From contig NZ_JAMTCG010000002.1 in NCBI RefSeq assembly GCF_024171725.1, forward strand, positions 558,001 to 622,000: a stretch of DNA of 64,000 nt, read 5' to 3'. The stretch is from Williamsia serinedens. Its GTDB lineage: Bacteria; Actinomycetota; Actinomycetes; Mycobacteriales; Mycobacteriaceae. Position numbers and translations under genes: made by a program. Under the pieces are notes generated by a model that saw nothing but the letters and a program-made list of their open reading frames with translations, was not told the origin of the DNA and did no database searches. Shown here in pieces: positions 41,493 through 49,915 of the stretch. Position 1 is the first letter of the stretch; the number at the start of each line of letters is the position of its first letter.

Positions 41493-43774
41493 CCTCGACG
41501 GAGGTCGGCACCGCCGACGAGGTGTCCACGACGACGGCGCGATTCGACATCGAGGGCATGACCTGTGCGTCCTGCGCGGCGCGGATCCAGCGGCGGCTCA
41601 ACAAGCTCGACGGCGTCGAGGCGACGGTGAACTTCGCGACCGGCAGCGCCCGTGTCGACCACCCGGCCGAGGTCACGGTGTCCGAGCTCGCGGGCCAGGT
41701 CGCCGCGGCCGGGTACCGCGCCATCGCGCGTGATCAGCAGAGCGATGCGGCGCCGACGCACACCGAGCACGAATCCGACGACCGCGACCACATGGCCCAC
41801 GGCGGTGACGCCGCGGATCTGCGGCATCGACTGCGGGTGTCGGCGCTGCTGGGCATCCCGGTCATCGCGCTCGCGATGATCCCAGCCCTGCAGTTCGACA
41901 ACTGGCAGTGGCTGTCGCTGACTCTCGCTGCGCCCGTGGTGGTCTGGGGCGCGTGGCCGTTCCACGTCGCCACCGTCCGCAACGCACGCCACCTGGCGAC
42001 CACGATGGACACCCTCGTGTCCATCGGCATCACAGCGGCGTTCGGCTGGTCGCTCTACGCATTGTTCTTCGGTCACGCGGGGATGCCCGGCATGCGGCAC
42101 GGCTTCTCGTTCACGCTCGATCGGGGTGACGCCTCGTCGTCGATCTACCTCGAGGTCGCGGCCGGTGTGACCGTGTTCCTGTTGGCCGGTCGGTATCTCG
42201 AGGCTCGATCGACCCGCGAGGCGGGTGCTGCGATGCGCGCGTTGGCCGAGGTCGGCGCGAAGGAGGCGGTCCTGCTGGTCGACGGGACGGAACGCACCGT
42301 CGCCGTCGGGGAGGTCGCCGTCGGCGATCGCGTCGTCGTCCGGCCCGGCGGGAAGATCCCGGTCGACGGGGTGGTCGAGGACGGTCGGTCGTCGGTCGAC
42401 GCGTCGGTGGTCACCGGCGAGTCCGTACCCGTCGACGTCGGCCCGGGCGACCGTGTCGTCGGTGCGTCGATCGTCGTCGACGGCACGCTGACCGTTCGCG
42501 CGACCACGGTCGGTGCGGACACCCAGATCGCGCAGATCGCGCAGCTTGTCCAGCGCGCCCAGGAGGGCAGCGCGGGACTGCAACGGGTCGCCGACACCAT
42601 CTCGGCGTTCTTCGTGCCCGCGGTGCTCGGCCTCGCGGTCGTGACCCTTGCGGCGTGGCTCCTCGCGGGCGGCGGGGTGTCGGCAGCGTTCACCGCGGCC
42701 GTCGCCGTCCTGATCATCGCCTGTCCGTGCGCGCTGGGTCTCGCCACGCCGACCGCCCTGATGGCCGGTACCGGACGAGGCGCGCAGCTCGGCGTGCTCA
42801 TCCGTGGGCAGGAGGCACTCGAACGCGCCGGCCGCATCGACACCGTCGTGCTCGACAAGACGGGCACCGTGACCACCGGCGTCATGACGCTCGTCCACGC
42901 GGTCGGCGCGCAGGGTGTCGACGCAGACGATCTGCTCCGCACGACGGCAGCGGTCGAATCACGTTCCGAGCACCCCATCGCCCGCGCGATCGTGGCCGGC
43001 GCACACGATCGGCTCCCCGAGGACCTGCCCGCGGTGCGCGACTTCTCCTCCGAGCCGGGTCGTGGCGTGCGCGGCACCGTCGACGGGACGACCGTCGTCG
43101 CCGGGCGTCTGACATGGCTGCGGGATCTCGGCCTCACGGTCGACGACGCCACCGTCCGGTCGGTCGCCGACGCCGAGACGTCGGGCGCGACCGCGATCGT
43201 CGCCGGCTGGGACGGATCCGTCCGCGGCGTGGTCGTCGTGTCCGACGAGGTGAAGCCGTCGTCGGCCGACGCCGTCGCGCGATTCCGACAGCTCGGGCTG
43301 ACGCCGGTCCTCCTCACCGGGGACAACGAGGGTTCGGCTCGTGCCGTCGCTGCACAGGTCGGGATCGACGAGGTCATCGCGGGCGTGATGCCGGCCGACA
43401 AGGCGTCGGTGGTGGAGCGATTGCAGCACGACGGTGCTCGCGTCGCGATGATCGGCGACGGGGTCAACGACGCCGCCGCCCTCGCGACCGCCGACCTGGG
43501 GCTCGCCATGGGGACGGGCACCGACGCGGCCATCGAGTCGTCGGACATCACGGTGATGTCGGGAGATCTCGCCTCCGCCGTCGACGCGGTCCGCCTGGCC
43601 AGGGCGACCCGGAAGACGATCCACGCCAACTTGTTCTGGGCGTTCGCCTACAACCTGGCGGCCCTCCCGCTGGCCGCGGCCGGTCTGCTCAACCCGATGT
43701 TCGCCGGCGCGGCGATGGCCTTCTCGTCGGTCTTCGTGGTCGCGAACAGCCTGCGGTTACGGCGGTTCCGCTAG
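41489..43774 (+). CDS. copA: Cu(I)-exporting P1B-type ATPase CopA
   Basis: 761 residues. N-terminal HMA domain with GMTCASC (Cys near 26 and 29). A His/Asp-rich linker follows (about 82-108), then 8 membrane helices including the metal-passing CPC (C412-P-C414 in [13 protein letters not shown]). Actuator TGES, phosphorylation Asp456 in DKTGT, nucleotide SEHPIARAI and [12 protein letters not shown] are all present. Exports Cu(I). Operon csoR-copZ-copA, ended by a strong hairpin at 43791. Confidence 0.95.
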   Translation: MTSTEVGTADEVSTTTARFDIEGMTCASCAARIQRRLNKLDGVEATVNFATGSARVDHPAEVTVSELAGQVAAAGYRAIARDQQSDAAPTHTEHESDDRDHMAHGGDAADLRHRLRVSALLGIPVIALAMIPALQFDNWQWLSLTLAAPVVVWGAWPFHVATVRNARHLATTMDTLVSIGITAAFGWSLYALFFGHAGMPGMRHGFSFTLDRGDASSSIYLEVAAGVTVFLLAGRYLEARSTREAGAAMRALAEVGAKEAVLLVDGTERTVAVGEVAVGDRVVVRPGGKIPVDGVVEDGRSSVDASVVTGESVPVDVGPGDRVVGASIVVDGTLTVRATTVGADTQIAQIAQLVQRAQEGSAGLQRVADTISAFFVPAVLGLAVVTLAAWLLAGGGVSAAFTAAVAVLIIACPCALGLATPTALMAGTGRGAQLGVLIRGQEALERAGRIDTVVLDKTGTVTTGVMTLVHAVGAQGVDADDLLRTTAAVESRSEHPIARAIVAGAHDRLPEDLPAVRDFSSEPGRGVRGTVDGTTVVAGRLTWLRDLGLTVDDATVRSVADAETSGATAIVAGWDGSVRGVVVVSDEVKPSSADAVARFRQLGLTPVLLTGDNEGSARAVAAQVGIDEVIAGVMPADKASVVERLQHDGARVAMIGDGVNDAAALATADLGLAMGTGTDAAIESSDITVMSGDLASAVDAVRLARATRKTIHANLFWAFAYNLAALPLAAAGLLNPMFAGAAMAFSSVFVVANSLRLRRFR

Positions 43775-43790
43775 CCCCTCAGGACACGAG

Positions 43791-43823
43791 ACGGGCCCCG
43801 GGGCGTGATGCCCCGGGGCCCGT
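43791..43823. terminator. 14-bp hairpin terminator between convergent copA and the Asp23 operon
   Basis: Arms 43791-43804 and 43810-43823 (ACGGGCCCCGGGGC / GCCCCGGGGCCCGT), perfect, 5-nt loop, with outer CACGA/TCGTG pairing. Suits both convergent units. Confidence 0.85.
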
Positions 43824-43842
43824 CGCGTCGTGTGCGTCGAAG

Positions 43843-44415
43843 TCAGTCGACGCGTGCACTCTTCTTCGGCGTCGACAGGTGGATCTGGAACCTGGGGCGG
43901 ATCTCGCTGCCCGGCAGTGCGGCGGCCACCTGCTGCTCGGCCTTGCCGACCACCTCGGCGATGTCGGCGAACTCGCGCGTGGAGTCGGCCTCGACGGTGA
44001 TCTCGAGCATCTTCCGCTTGCGGTCGTCGATCGCGCGCGACCGCGTCGCCGTGATGAGACGGTGACGCTCGAGGTCGTCGGCGACGGCCGCGGCGATCTT
44101 CGACGGGTTCACCGACAGCGTCCCGGACTCGTCGCTCCCGGGGAGGACGACCGTGCTGGTCTTGCGCGGCCGGCTGTTCATCCCGAGCAGCAGCAGCCCG
44201 ACCAGGATGCCGACGACGGCGACACCGATCAGCACGTACAGCCACCAGCTCTGGTCCGGCGTGCGGTCGAACCAGGAGAGGTCGATCTTGTCGAGCTGAT
44301 CACGGACCTGCTGGACCTTGAGCTCCCAGGCGATCGCGCCCGCGCCGACGACGATGAACACGGCGCCGAGGAGGAATGTGATGAGCCGGTTGAGCCCGGC
44401 GGGCAGTGCGTTCAC
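43843..44415 (-). CDS. AmaP-like alkaline-shock membrane-anchor protein
   Basis: 190 residues. Two membrane helices (about 10-30 and 58-79, LYVLIGVAVVGILVGLLLL) enclose a short loop, then a cytosolic Asp23-associated domain (SVNPSKIAAAVADDLERH ... LPGSEIRPRFQIHL). This matches AmaP, which tethers Asp23-type proteins to the membrane. GTG start with GGAGG inside the preceding gene, whose stop it overlaps (GTGA). Last gene of a seven-gene minus-strand operon. Confidence 0.78.
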   Translation of the reverse strand: MNALPAGLNRLITFLLGAVFIVVGAGAIAWELKVQQVRDQLDKIDLSWFDRTPDQSWWLYVLIGVAVVGILVGLLLLGMNSRPRKTSTVVLPGSDESGTLSVNPSKIAAAVADDLERHRLITATRSRAIDDRKRKMLEITVEADSTREFADIAEVVGKAEQQVAAALPGSEIRPRFQIHLSTPKKSARVD

Positions 44416-45140
44416 GACCGGACCTCCTTCGTCGTGGTCGTCGTCGCGGCGGACGTCGCGGCGGAGGGCGCCGTCTGCTCCGAGTCGTCGTCGGCGTCAC
44501 CGACGATCGGCTCGGGCAGGCTTGGTCGCCCGCTCGGGGGCGGCGGCGTCTGCGACTTCGGGATCTTCACGACCGTGGTCTTCACCTTCACGGTGTGCTT
44601 CGGCAGCACCGGGGCGATGGCGGCCGTGATGGCGTCGCGCACGGCGTCGGCGGACGCCGGCGACTCGTCGGAACTGGTGATGCGGCTGATCACCTTGCGT
44701 CGCTTGACCGTGCTGTCGGCCTTGGTGACGCCCTTCGCCTGCCGCGCGACCGCGCTGGCCCGACGGGCGACGTCCACCTTGCGGGTCCAGGTGCTCGGCG
44801 AGTAGCCGTCCACCGTCCCCGCGCCGTCGAGGGCGATGTGCGTCTTGGAGCGCGGTCGGATGGCGGTCCACACGAACAGCAGTCCCACGACGATCAGCGC
44901 GATGGCGACCGCCCAGAACCATCCCTGCCACGACAGCTTCGCGATCCATCGCGACGCGGCGGCGATCCACTGCGACCCGGTGATCCATTTCTGGTCGACG
45001 CAGATGTCGCGGATGGCGATCGCCCCGACGGCGATGAGCGCCAGAGCGAACAGCGATGTGGTCCAGACGGCGCCGGGCGTCGCGGTGGGCGGGACGATCT
45101 TCTTGAGCCCGCGCGCGGGCCCGGGTTCGGGTGTGGTCAT
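44412..45140 (-). CDS. DUF6286-type membrane protein of the Asp23 cluster
   Basis: 242 residues. Two hydrophobic helices (about 27-46 and 72-93), a polar middle with VDVARRASAVARQAKGV, and a Ser/Thr/Pro-rich acidic tail. A recurrent member of actinobacterial Asp23 gene sets (I recall it as DUF6286). Overlaps its neighbours on both sides by 4 bp. Probably a membrane scaffold for the Asp23 proteins. Confidence 0.72.
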   Translation of the reverse strand: MTTPEPGPARGLKKIVPPTATPGAVWTTSLFALALIAVGAIAIRDICVDQKWITGSQWIAAASRWIAKLSWQGWFWAVAIALIVVGLLFVWTAIRPRSKTHIALDGAGTVDGYSPSTWTRKVDVARRASAVARQAKGVTKADSTVKRRKVISRITSSDESPASADAVRDAITAAIAPVLPKHTVKVKTTVVKIPKSQTPPPPSGRPSLPEPIVGDADDDSEQTAPSAATSAATTTTTKEVRS

Positions 45141-45544
45141 CGCACTCTCCTCTGCGATCCCTCGTCACCGACGACGACGTCGGCGATCGTGACGTCGACA
45201 CGGTGGGGCGTGGTGCCGGTGAGCCGCGCGAGCTCGGTGTGCACCAGCGCCCGCACCTCCTGACACAGCGCGGTCACCTGCGTCGGCCAGCGCACCGCGA
45301 CGTCGACCTTCACGTCGGGGTGGGGACGCGACATGTCGACCGACACCTTGGGGTGATCGCCGCCGGTGATGAGTCCGAGGGAACTGCGATGGCGCAGAAC
45401 GCCCTCGATCGACAGAGCCGCCTTCTTGGCGATGCTCTCCCCGACCCGGTCGTGGATTGTCGTGGTGCCCGGCCCACCGTTGGGTTCGGTGGGCGGACGC
45501 ACGGTCAGGTCCGGTCGCGCGACGGGGAGGTGGCGATCAGCCAC
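45137..45544 (-). CDS. Asp23/Gls24 family envelope-stress protein
   Basis: 135 residues from a GTG. Contains the Asp23 core: TTIHDRVGESIAKKAALSIEGV then VSVDMSRPHPDVKVDVAVRWP and VRALVHTELARLTGTTPHRVDVTI. The family forms filaments or layers under the membrane in the alkaline/cell-wall stress response. Overlaps the DUF2273-like gene by 8 bp upstream and the next by 4 bp. Confidence 0.82.
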   Translation of the reverse strand: MADRHLPVARPDLTVRPPTEPNGGPGTTTIHDRVGESIAKKAALSIEGVLRHRSSLGLITGGDHPKVSVDMSRPHPDVKVDVAVRWPTQVTALCQEVRALVHTELARLTGTTPHRVDVTIADVVVGDEGSQRRVR

Positions 45545-45719
45545 GGTTCCGGCTCCGCAGCAGACCGGACAGATCGATCGTCCCGTCGCGCTGCAGGCCG
45601 ATGGCCAGTCCGATCGCACCGAGCACGATCGCGAGGATGAATCCGCCGAAACCGCCTGTGGTCGCCGCGATGGCGAGCAGCAGTCCGACGAGGAGTCCGA
45701 TGGTGGCGTTGTTGTTCAT
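45537..45719 (-). CDS. Small DUF2273-like membrane protein
   Basis: 60 residues: hydrophobic GLLVGLLLAIAATTGGFGGFILAIVLGAIGLAIGL, enough for two short helices, then a polar tail. Size, sequence style and place beside Asp23 genes match DUF2273. Likely helps anchor the Asp23 layer. Confidence 0.75.
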   Translation of the reverse strand: MNNNATIGLLVGLLLAIAATTGGFGGFILAIVLGAIGLAIGLQRDGTIDLSGLLRSRNRG

Positions 45720-45754
45720 GGCGTCTCTCTTCGATGCGGTGGATGGGTGTCGGG

Positions 45755-46045
45755 TCAGATCTCGAAGTACCGGCGGCTGCCGGGCACCGAACGGGGCAGC
45801 CGAGCCCGAAGCCGGGTGACCGCCCGCCCGGCGGATCGGCGCATCCGGCGGACGCGCCCGGTCGGGCGGACACGGATCGGTGCAGTGCCGACCACGCGTG
45901 GCGGGACCATTGCGCGGCGTTCGGCGAACTCTCGGTCGAGTGCCTCCAGTTCGGCGGCCAACACATCCGCGTCACCACCCACGTCGGGGTGGTGACGGCG
46001 GATCAGTGCTCGACGCCGGGCGGCGTACTCGGACGGGACCGGCAC
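45755..46045 (-). CDS. J-domain-like protein, truncated
   Basis: 96 residues. RRALIRRHHPDVGGD carries the HPD tripeptide on the helix II-III turn of J-domains, followed by VLAAELEALDREFAE, which suits helix III. The usual helix I and start of helix II are missing or minimal. The rest is Arg-rich (RVRPTGRVRRMRRSAGRAV), possibly nucleic-acid or membrane-binding. In-frame between two Asp23-cluster genes (7 and 35 bp gaps). May recruit DnaK to the stress complex, or be a relic. Confidence 0.65.
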   Translation of the reverse strand: MPVPSEYAARRRALIRRHHPDVGGDADVLAAELEALDREFAERRAMVPPRVVGTAPIRVRPTGRVRRMRRSAGRAVTRLRARLPRSVPGSRRYFEI

Positions 46046-46052
46046 GGGACGA

Positions 46053-46376
46053 TCAGTTCCCGGGGGCGGGGACGTCGACCGGCTCGGGGGCGACGTCCTC
46101 GGCGATGGACACGTCCTCGACGACGACCGTCATCGGCCGCGAGGCGACTTCCTCGGTGGCGCGACGGACGTCCTCGGCGGTGTCCATGACCGCCCGGTCC
46201 AACGTGACCTCGATGTGGACCTCGCCGCTGTGGTCGTGCAACCGCACGCCCACGATGCGACGGCCGGCCGCGAACGTGGCCACCTCTCCGAACCGACCCG
46301 CGTTCAACCCGGTGACACCGGGGACCGATGCGGCGGCGGAGGCCACCGCATCGGCCAGGTCGGCGTCGGAGGTCAC
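46053..46376 (-). CDS. Asp23-like small protein
   Basis: 107 residues. SVPGVTGLNAGRFGEVATF, GVRLHDHSGEVHIEVTLDRAV and TVVVEDVSI follow the Asp23 beta-alpha pattern in a reduced form common in actinobacterial clusters. Acidic C-terminus. GTG start overlapping the first Asp23 gene's stop. Second gene of the operon. Confidence 0.72.
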   Translation of the reverse strand: MTSDADLADAVASAAASVPGVTGLNAGRFGEVATFAAGRRIVGVRLHDHSGEVHIEVTLDRAVMDTAEDVRRATEEVASRPMTVVVEDVSIAEDVAPEPVDVPAPGN

Positions 46377-46849
46377 TGGACCCGCGGCTCGGCGGTGGTC
46401 TCGTCGTCGTCCTCGTCCTCGAAGTGGACGTCGTGGACGGCGACGTTGACCTCGGTGACCTCGAGGCCGGTCATCTGCTGGATGGAGTTGATGACGTTGG
46501 ACCGCACGGCGGCCGCGAGGTCGTGGATCGCGACGCCGTACTCGGCGACGAGACCGAGGTCCACGGCGGCCTGCTTCTCGCCGACCTCGACGGAGATGCC
46601 CTGCGTGATGCTCTGCTGGCCGCCCGGGATGGCCTCGCGGACGCGGCCGACGATGCGAGCGGCCTGACCGCCGAGGGCGTGGACGCCGTCGATCTCGCGG
46701 GTCGCGATGCCGGCGATCTTCGCGACGACCTGGTCGGCGATGGTGGTACGTCCGTGGTCACCGACGAGGTCGCGGTGCTCGGGCGAGATCTCCTTGCTGG
46801 GGCTGACCTTGGCCGCAGCGCTGCTGGTGGTGGTGGTCGGTGTGCTCAT
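46373..46849 (-). CDS. Asp23/Gls24 family envelope-stress protein (lead gene)
   Basis: 158 residues. Thr/Ser-rich head, then TTIADQVVAKIAGIATREIDGVHALGG, SVEVGEKQAAVDLGLVAEYGVAIHDLA and TGLEVTEVNVAVHDVHF: full Asp23 domain. Asp/Glu-rich tail. ATG at 46849 is 5 bases after AAGGAG; a GTG two codons earlier would sit on top of the ribosome site. First gene of the seven-gene operon, divergent from the ECF sigma gene at 47099. Confidence 0.85.
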   Translation of the reverse strand: MSTPTTTTSSAAAKVSPSKEISPEHRDLVGDHGRTTIADQVVAKIAGIATREIDGVHALGGQAARIVGRVREAIPGGQQSITQGISVEVGEKQAAVDLGLVAEYGVAIHDLAAAVRSNVINSIQQMTGLEVTEVNVAVHDVHFEDEDDDETTAEPRVQ

Positions 46850-46872
46850 AGCCACTCCTTATGTCAACACAT

Positions 46873-46895
46873 GAGTCGACCGATCGGGTCGACTC
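46873..46895. promoter_or_regulatory. 23-bp near-palindrome before the Asp23 operon
   Basis: GAGTCGAC, then 7 bp, then GTCGACTC (46873-46880 / 46888-46895). It lies 24 bp upstream of the first Asp23 start, in the likely leader, so it could be an operator or an mRNA stem. Function not known. Confidence 0.4.
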
Positions 46896-47004
46896 GCACG
46901 ATTCGGTGGACGCGGTCGCGTCGACCGGGGTTCCCCGTCGCCGGGGTCGCCAATCGGCGCATCTGTGTAGTCGAGCGACCTTCGGGGAATGCACTCATGC
47001 GTGC

Positions 47005-47020
47005 TGTGATGTGAGTCACA
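47005..47020. promoter_or_regulatory. CRP/GlxR-type binding site
   Basis: TGTGATGTGAGTCACA matches the CRP consensus TGTGA-N6-TCACA exactly; the symmetry extends one more base each side (47004-47021). It sits 79 bp upstream of the ECF sigma start and 156 bp upstream of the Asp23 operon start, so it could act on either. Confidence 0.65.
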
Positions 47021-47098
47021 GCGGGATACGCTGGGGGGCTCGCCCCGTTGACCCGGTACGAGACGGGCCGAGAACGGGCCCCGCCGAACGGAGATGAC

Positions 47099-47752
47099 GT
47101 GGCCAGTGAGCAGGGTGCCGGTGAGAGCCGGTCCTTTCGTGGTCGTCTCGCCGAGGAGACCGACGAATCCCTCGCGGCGAGTGCCGCTGTAGGTGATCGG
47201 GCTGCGTTCGAGGAGTTGGTCCGTCGGACTCTGCCGCTCCTCCTCCGATACGCACGACGCCTGACCCCCGACGCCCAGAACGCCGAGGACGTGGTGCAGG
47301 AGACGCTGGTGGCAGCGTGGAAGAGCCTGCCCAAGTTCGGGTTCCAGAGCAGCTTCCGCACGTGGGTGTTCTCGATCGCGCACCGCAAGATCATCGATCT
47401 CCGTCGACGCCGTGTGGAGGCACCGTTCGACGACGAGGTCATGATCGCCCTCCCCGACCGTCGTCCCGGGCCGGCGGACGCCGCGGTCGGGCAGTCCCTG
47501 CACGAGGCGCTCGAAGCCGAGTTGGGTGCCCTGACACCGACGGCGCGCGCGGTCTGGTGGTTGCGCGAGATGGAGGGCTTGTCGCATCCGGAGATCGGGG
47601 AGATCCTGTCCATCTCGCCCAATTCCGTCCGGGGACACCTGCAGCGGACACGGGCGCGGCTGGCGGAACGACTCGAGCCATGGCGACCGCGCCCCTCCGG
47701 ACCGGAGCGGGCGGCGGCCGCGGTGGGCGCTGCACAGGAAGCGGGTGTGTGA
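47099..47752 (+). CDS. ECF-type RNA polymerase sigma factor
   Basis: 217 residues from the GTG. Region 2: FEELVRRTLPLLLRYARRL, DAEDVVQETLVAAWKSL-like (NAEDVVQETLVAAWK), FRTWVFSIAHRKIIDLRRR. Region 4: LTPTARAVWWLREMEGLSHPEIGEILSISPNSVRGHLQRTRARLAERL. ACGGAG 5 bases before GTG sets the start. Co-transcribed with an Asp23-like gene whose ATG overlaps its stop, where an anti-sigma gene would normally be. The divergent Asp23 operon is a natural target. Confidence 0.88.
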   Translation: MASEQGAGESRSFRGRLAEETDESLAASAAVGDRAAFEELVRRTLPLLLRYARRLTPDAQNAEDVVQETLVAAWKSLPKFGFQSSFRTWVFSIAHRKIIDLRRRRVEAPFDDEVMIALPDRRPGPADAAVGQSLHEALEAELGALTPTARAVWWLREMEGLSHPEIGEILSISPNSVRGHLQRTRARLAERLEPWRPRPSGPERAAAAVGAAQEAGV

Positions 47753-48192
47753 TGGTCGACATGCACACCGCCGAACCGCGCACCGAGGACTGGATCCTCG
47801 AGGCGGGTCGACGGCTCGGGCCGACGACAGCGGACATCACCCGACTCACCAAGACCGTCGTGGACACGGCGCGTCGCCTCTCGCAGTCGCGTGACGAGCT
47901 CGCGACCGACGACGGCCTCGTCGTCGTCACCGATCGCGTCGTCCGACGGTTGATCCTGTTGGCCGTCCGGTCGGCGCTCGGGCGGCGGGTCGTGGAGGTG
48001 TCGGTTCGGATCGCGGAGGGTGAGGCCGTCGGCGTCACCTTGGGACTCGTGGGCCAGTACGCCGACGACCTGCAGACCGTGGCCGTACAGGCGCGGGCCG
48101 CGATCGAGGCGTTGCTCGCCGACGTCCTCGGCGAGGAGCACGCCGCCAAGGTGTCGGCGGCCATCGACGTGCACTGGGCCGATCTCGAGTGA
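47752..48192 (+). CDS. Asp23-like protein coupled to the sigma factor
   Basis: 146 residues. Helical start (DWILEAGRRLGPTTADITRLTKTVV), then an Asp23-like sheet-helix core VVEVSVRIAEGEAVGVTLGLVGQYADDLQTVAVQARAAIEALLADVLG. No membrane helix and no zinc-type anti-sigma motif. TGATG overlap with the sigma gene. Could be a regulator of the sigma factor or its first effector. Confidence 0.68.
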   Translation: MVDMHTAEPRTEDWILEAGRRLGPTTADITRLTKTVVDTARRLSQSRDELATDDGLVVVTDRVVRRLILLAVRSALGRRVVEVSVRIAEGEAVGVTLGLVGQYADDLQTVAVQARAAIEALLADVLGEEHAAKVSAAIDVHWADLE

Positions 48193-48221
48193 CCTCTCAC
48201 CTGGTCGGATTCGGCACGAAC

Positions 48222-48235
48222 TAGAACCTGTTCTA
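48222..48235. promoter_or_regulatory. KstR-type operator
   Basis: TAGAACCTGTTCTA fits the KstR consensus TnnAAC-nn-GTTnnA exactly and lies in a perfect 18-bp palindrome (48220-48237), 70 bp before the FAD oxidoreductase start. KstR represses cholesterol-catabolism genes in mycolata. Confidence 0.75.
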
Positions 48236-48306
48236 GTCAGTCGTTACTCTGGTATCCGGCGGCGTCGGCTGGCGCCGCCGGAGTCGAGTGCCGGAGGACT
48301 GTCCCG

Positions 48307-49761
48307 ATGCGTGCCGAACTGCCCGAGGTGGTGACCGCGTCGTCGGTCGAGTCCTGGACCGACGAGGTCGACGTACTCGTGATCGGGTGCGGCATCGCCG
48401 GCGGGTGCGCGGCGGTCGAGGCGGCCACGCATGGCGCGTCCGTCCTGGTCCTCGAGCGTGCCGCGGTCGCCGGGGGGACCACGTCCCTGGCGGGCGGTCA
48501 CTTCTATCTCGGCGGTGGCACCGCCGTGCAGAAGGCGACCGGCCAGGAGGACTCGGCCGAGGAGATGGAGAAGTACATCACCGCGGTCAGCCGCGACCCC
48601 GAGCCCGACAAGATCCACGCCTACTGCCAGGACAGCGTCGAGCACTTCGACTGGCTCGAGTCGCTGGGGTTCGAGTTCGAGCGCACCTTCTTCTCCGGCA
48701 AGGCGGTCATCCAGCCGGAGACCCAGGGCCTGATGTACACCGGCAACGAGAAGGTGTGGCCGTTCTGCGAGATGGCGAAGCCTGCCCCGCGCGGTCACAA
48801 GGTGCCGGTCCCCGGCGACACCGGCGGAGCGAACCTGGTCATCGAACTGCTCGTGAAGCGTCTGGCCGACCTGGGGGTCGAGATCCGGTACGAGACAGGG
48901 GCGCGCAACCTGGTCGTCGACGGAGCCGGCGCTGTCGTCGGTGTGGCGTGGAAGAGCCTGTCGGACACGGGGTTCATCCGCGCCCGCAGCGTGATCGTCG
49001 CCGCGGGCGGCTTCGTGATGAACCCCGAGATGGTCGACGAGTTCGTCCCCGCCCTCGCCGAGAAGCCGTACACGCTGGGCAACACCTTCGACGACGGCCT
49101 CGGCATCCGTCTGGGCGCGTCCGTCGGCGCGGGCCTCAAGCACATGGGCGAACCGTTCGTCACCGCGCCGGCGTACCCGCCGTCGATCCTCATCACCGGA
49201 ATGATCGTCAACAAGAACGGTGAGCGGTTCGTGGCCGAGGACTCCTATCACTCCCGCACATCGGGATTCATCCTCGACCAGCCCGACGCGAAGGCGTGGC
49301 TGATCGTCGACGAGGCGCACATGGAGCGTCCGAAGATGCCGCTCATCAAGTTCGTCGACGGCTGGGAGACGGTCGAGGAGATGGAGTCCGACCTCGGGAT
49401 GCCGCAGGGCGCTCTCGTCGCGACGGTGAAGCGCTACAACGAGTTCGCCGCCACGGGGGAGGACCCCGACTTCCACAAGAGCGCGGAGTGGTTGGCGCCG
49501 CAGGACACCGGCCCGTGGGCGGCGTTCAACATGAGCCTCGGTGAGGCGCTGTACGCCGGCTTCACCATGGGTGGTCTCGCCACGTCGGTCGACGGGGAAG
49601 TCCTCACCGGCGACGGCGACCGCATCCCCGGTCTGTACGCCGCGGGTGCCGGCGCGGCCAACATCGCACAAGACGCGAAGGGCTACGCCAGCGGGACCCA
49701 GCTCGGCGAGGGGTCGTACTTCGGTCGACGCGCGGGCCGTCACGCCGCCGAGTCACGCTGA
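48307..49761 (+). CDS. FAD-dependent oxidoreductase, KstD/fumarate-reductase flavoprotein family
   Basis: 484 residues. FAD motif DVLVIGCGIAGGCAAVEAA, then VAGGTTSLAGGHFYLGGGT in place of the ketosteroid-dehydrogenase active-site loop, VIVAAGGFVMNPEM, and C-terminal IPGLYAAGAGAANIAQDAKGYASGTQLGEG. This is the 3-ketosteroid-delta-1-dehydrogenase/fumarate reductase superfamily; the steroid link is supported by the KstR box upstream, but key Tyr residues of true KstD cannot be placed with confidence. ATG. Monocistronic, followed by a hairpin. Confidence 0.82.
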   Translation: MRAELPEVVTASSVESWTDEVDVLVIGCGIAGGCAAVEAATHGASVLVLERAAVAGGTTSLAGGHFYLGGGTAVQKATGQEDSAEEMEKYITAVSRDPEPDKIHAYCQDSVEHFDWLESLGFEFERTFFSGKAVIQPETQGLMYTGNEKVWPFCEMAKPAPRGHKVPVPGDTGGANLVIELLVKRLADLGVEIRYETGARNLVVDGAGAVVGVAWKSLSDTGFIRARSVIVAAGGFVMNPEMVDEFVPALAEKPYTLGNTFDDGLGIRLGASVGAGLKHMGEPFVTAPAYPPSILITGMIVNKNGERFVAEDSYHSRTSGFILDQPDAKAWLIVDEAHMERPKMPLIKFVDGWETVEEMESDLGMPQGALVATVKRYNEFAATGEDPDFHKSAEWLAPQDTGPWAAFNMSLGEALYAGFTMGGLATSVDGEVLTGDGDRIPGLYAAGAGAANIAQDAKGYASGTQLGEGSYFGRRAGRHAAESR

Positions 49762-49817
49762 GAGTCGCCGGCCCACAGGCGTTCCCGGCGGTCGATGTCC
49801 GGTCGCCGACCCCGCAG

Positions 49818-49861
49818 ACGACGAGACCCGGAGCCACCCGAGGATGACTCCGGGTCGTCGT
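49818..49861. terminator. Hairpin terminator between convergent genes
   Basis: ACGACGAGACCCGGAG (49818-49833) pairs with CTCCGGGTCGTCGT (49848-49861) apart from a 2-nt bulge; 14-nt loop. Lies between the FAD oxidoreductase (+) and the fasciclin lipoprotein (-). Confidence 0.75.
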
Positions 49862-49915
49862 GTGTGGGTCGATCAGCGCGGAGAAGTACTCCGGCTCATC
49901 GGATCACGGAGGTGA

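Noticed and set aside
48307-49761. Firm call as 3-ketosteroid delta-1-dehydrogenase
   Set aside because: Shorter than typical KstD and the active-site Tyr residues could not be placed by eye; kept at superfamily level.
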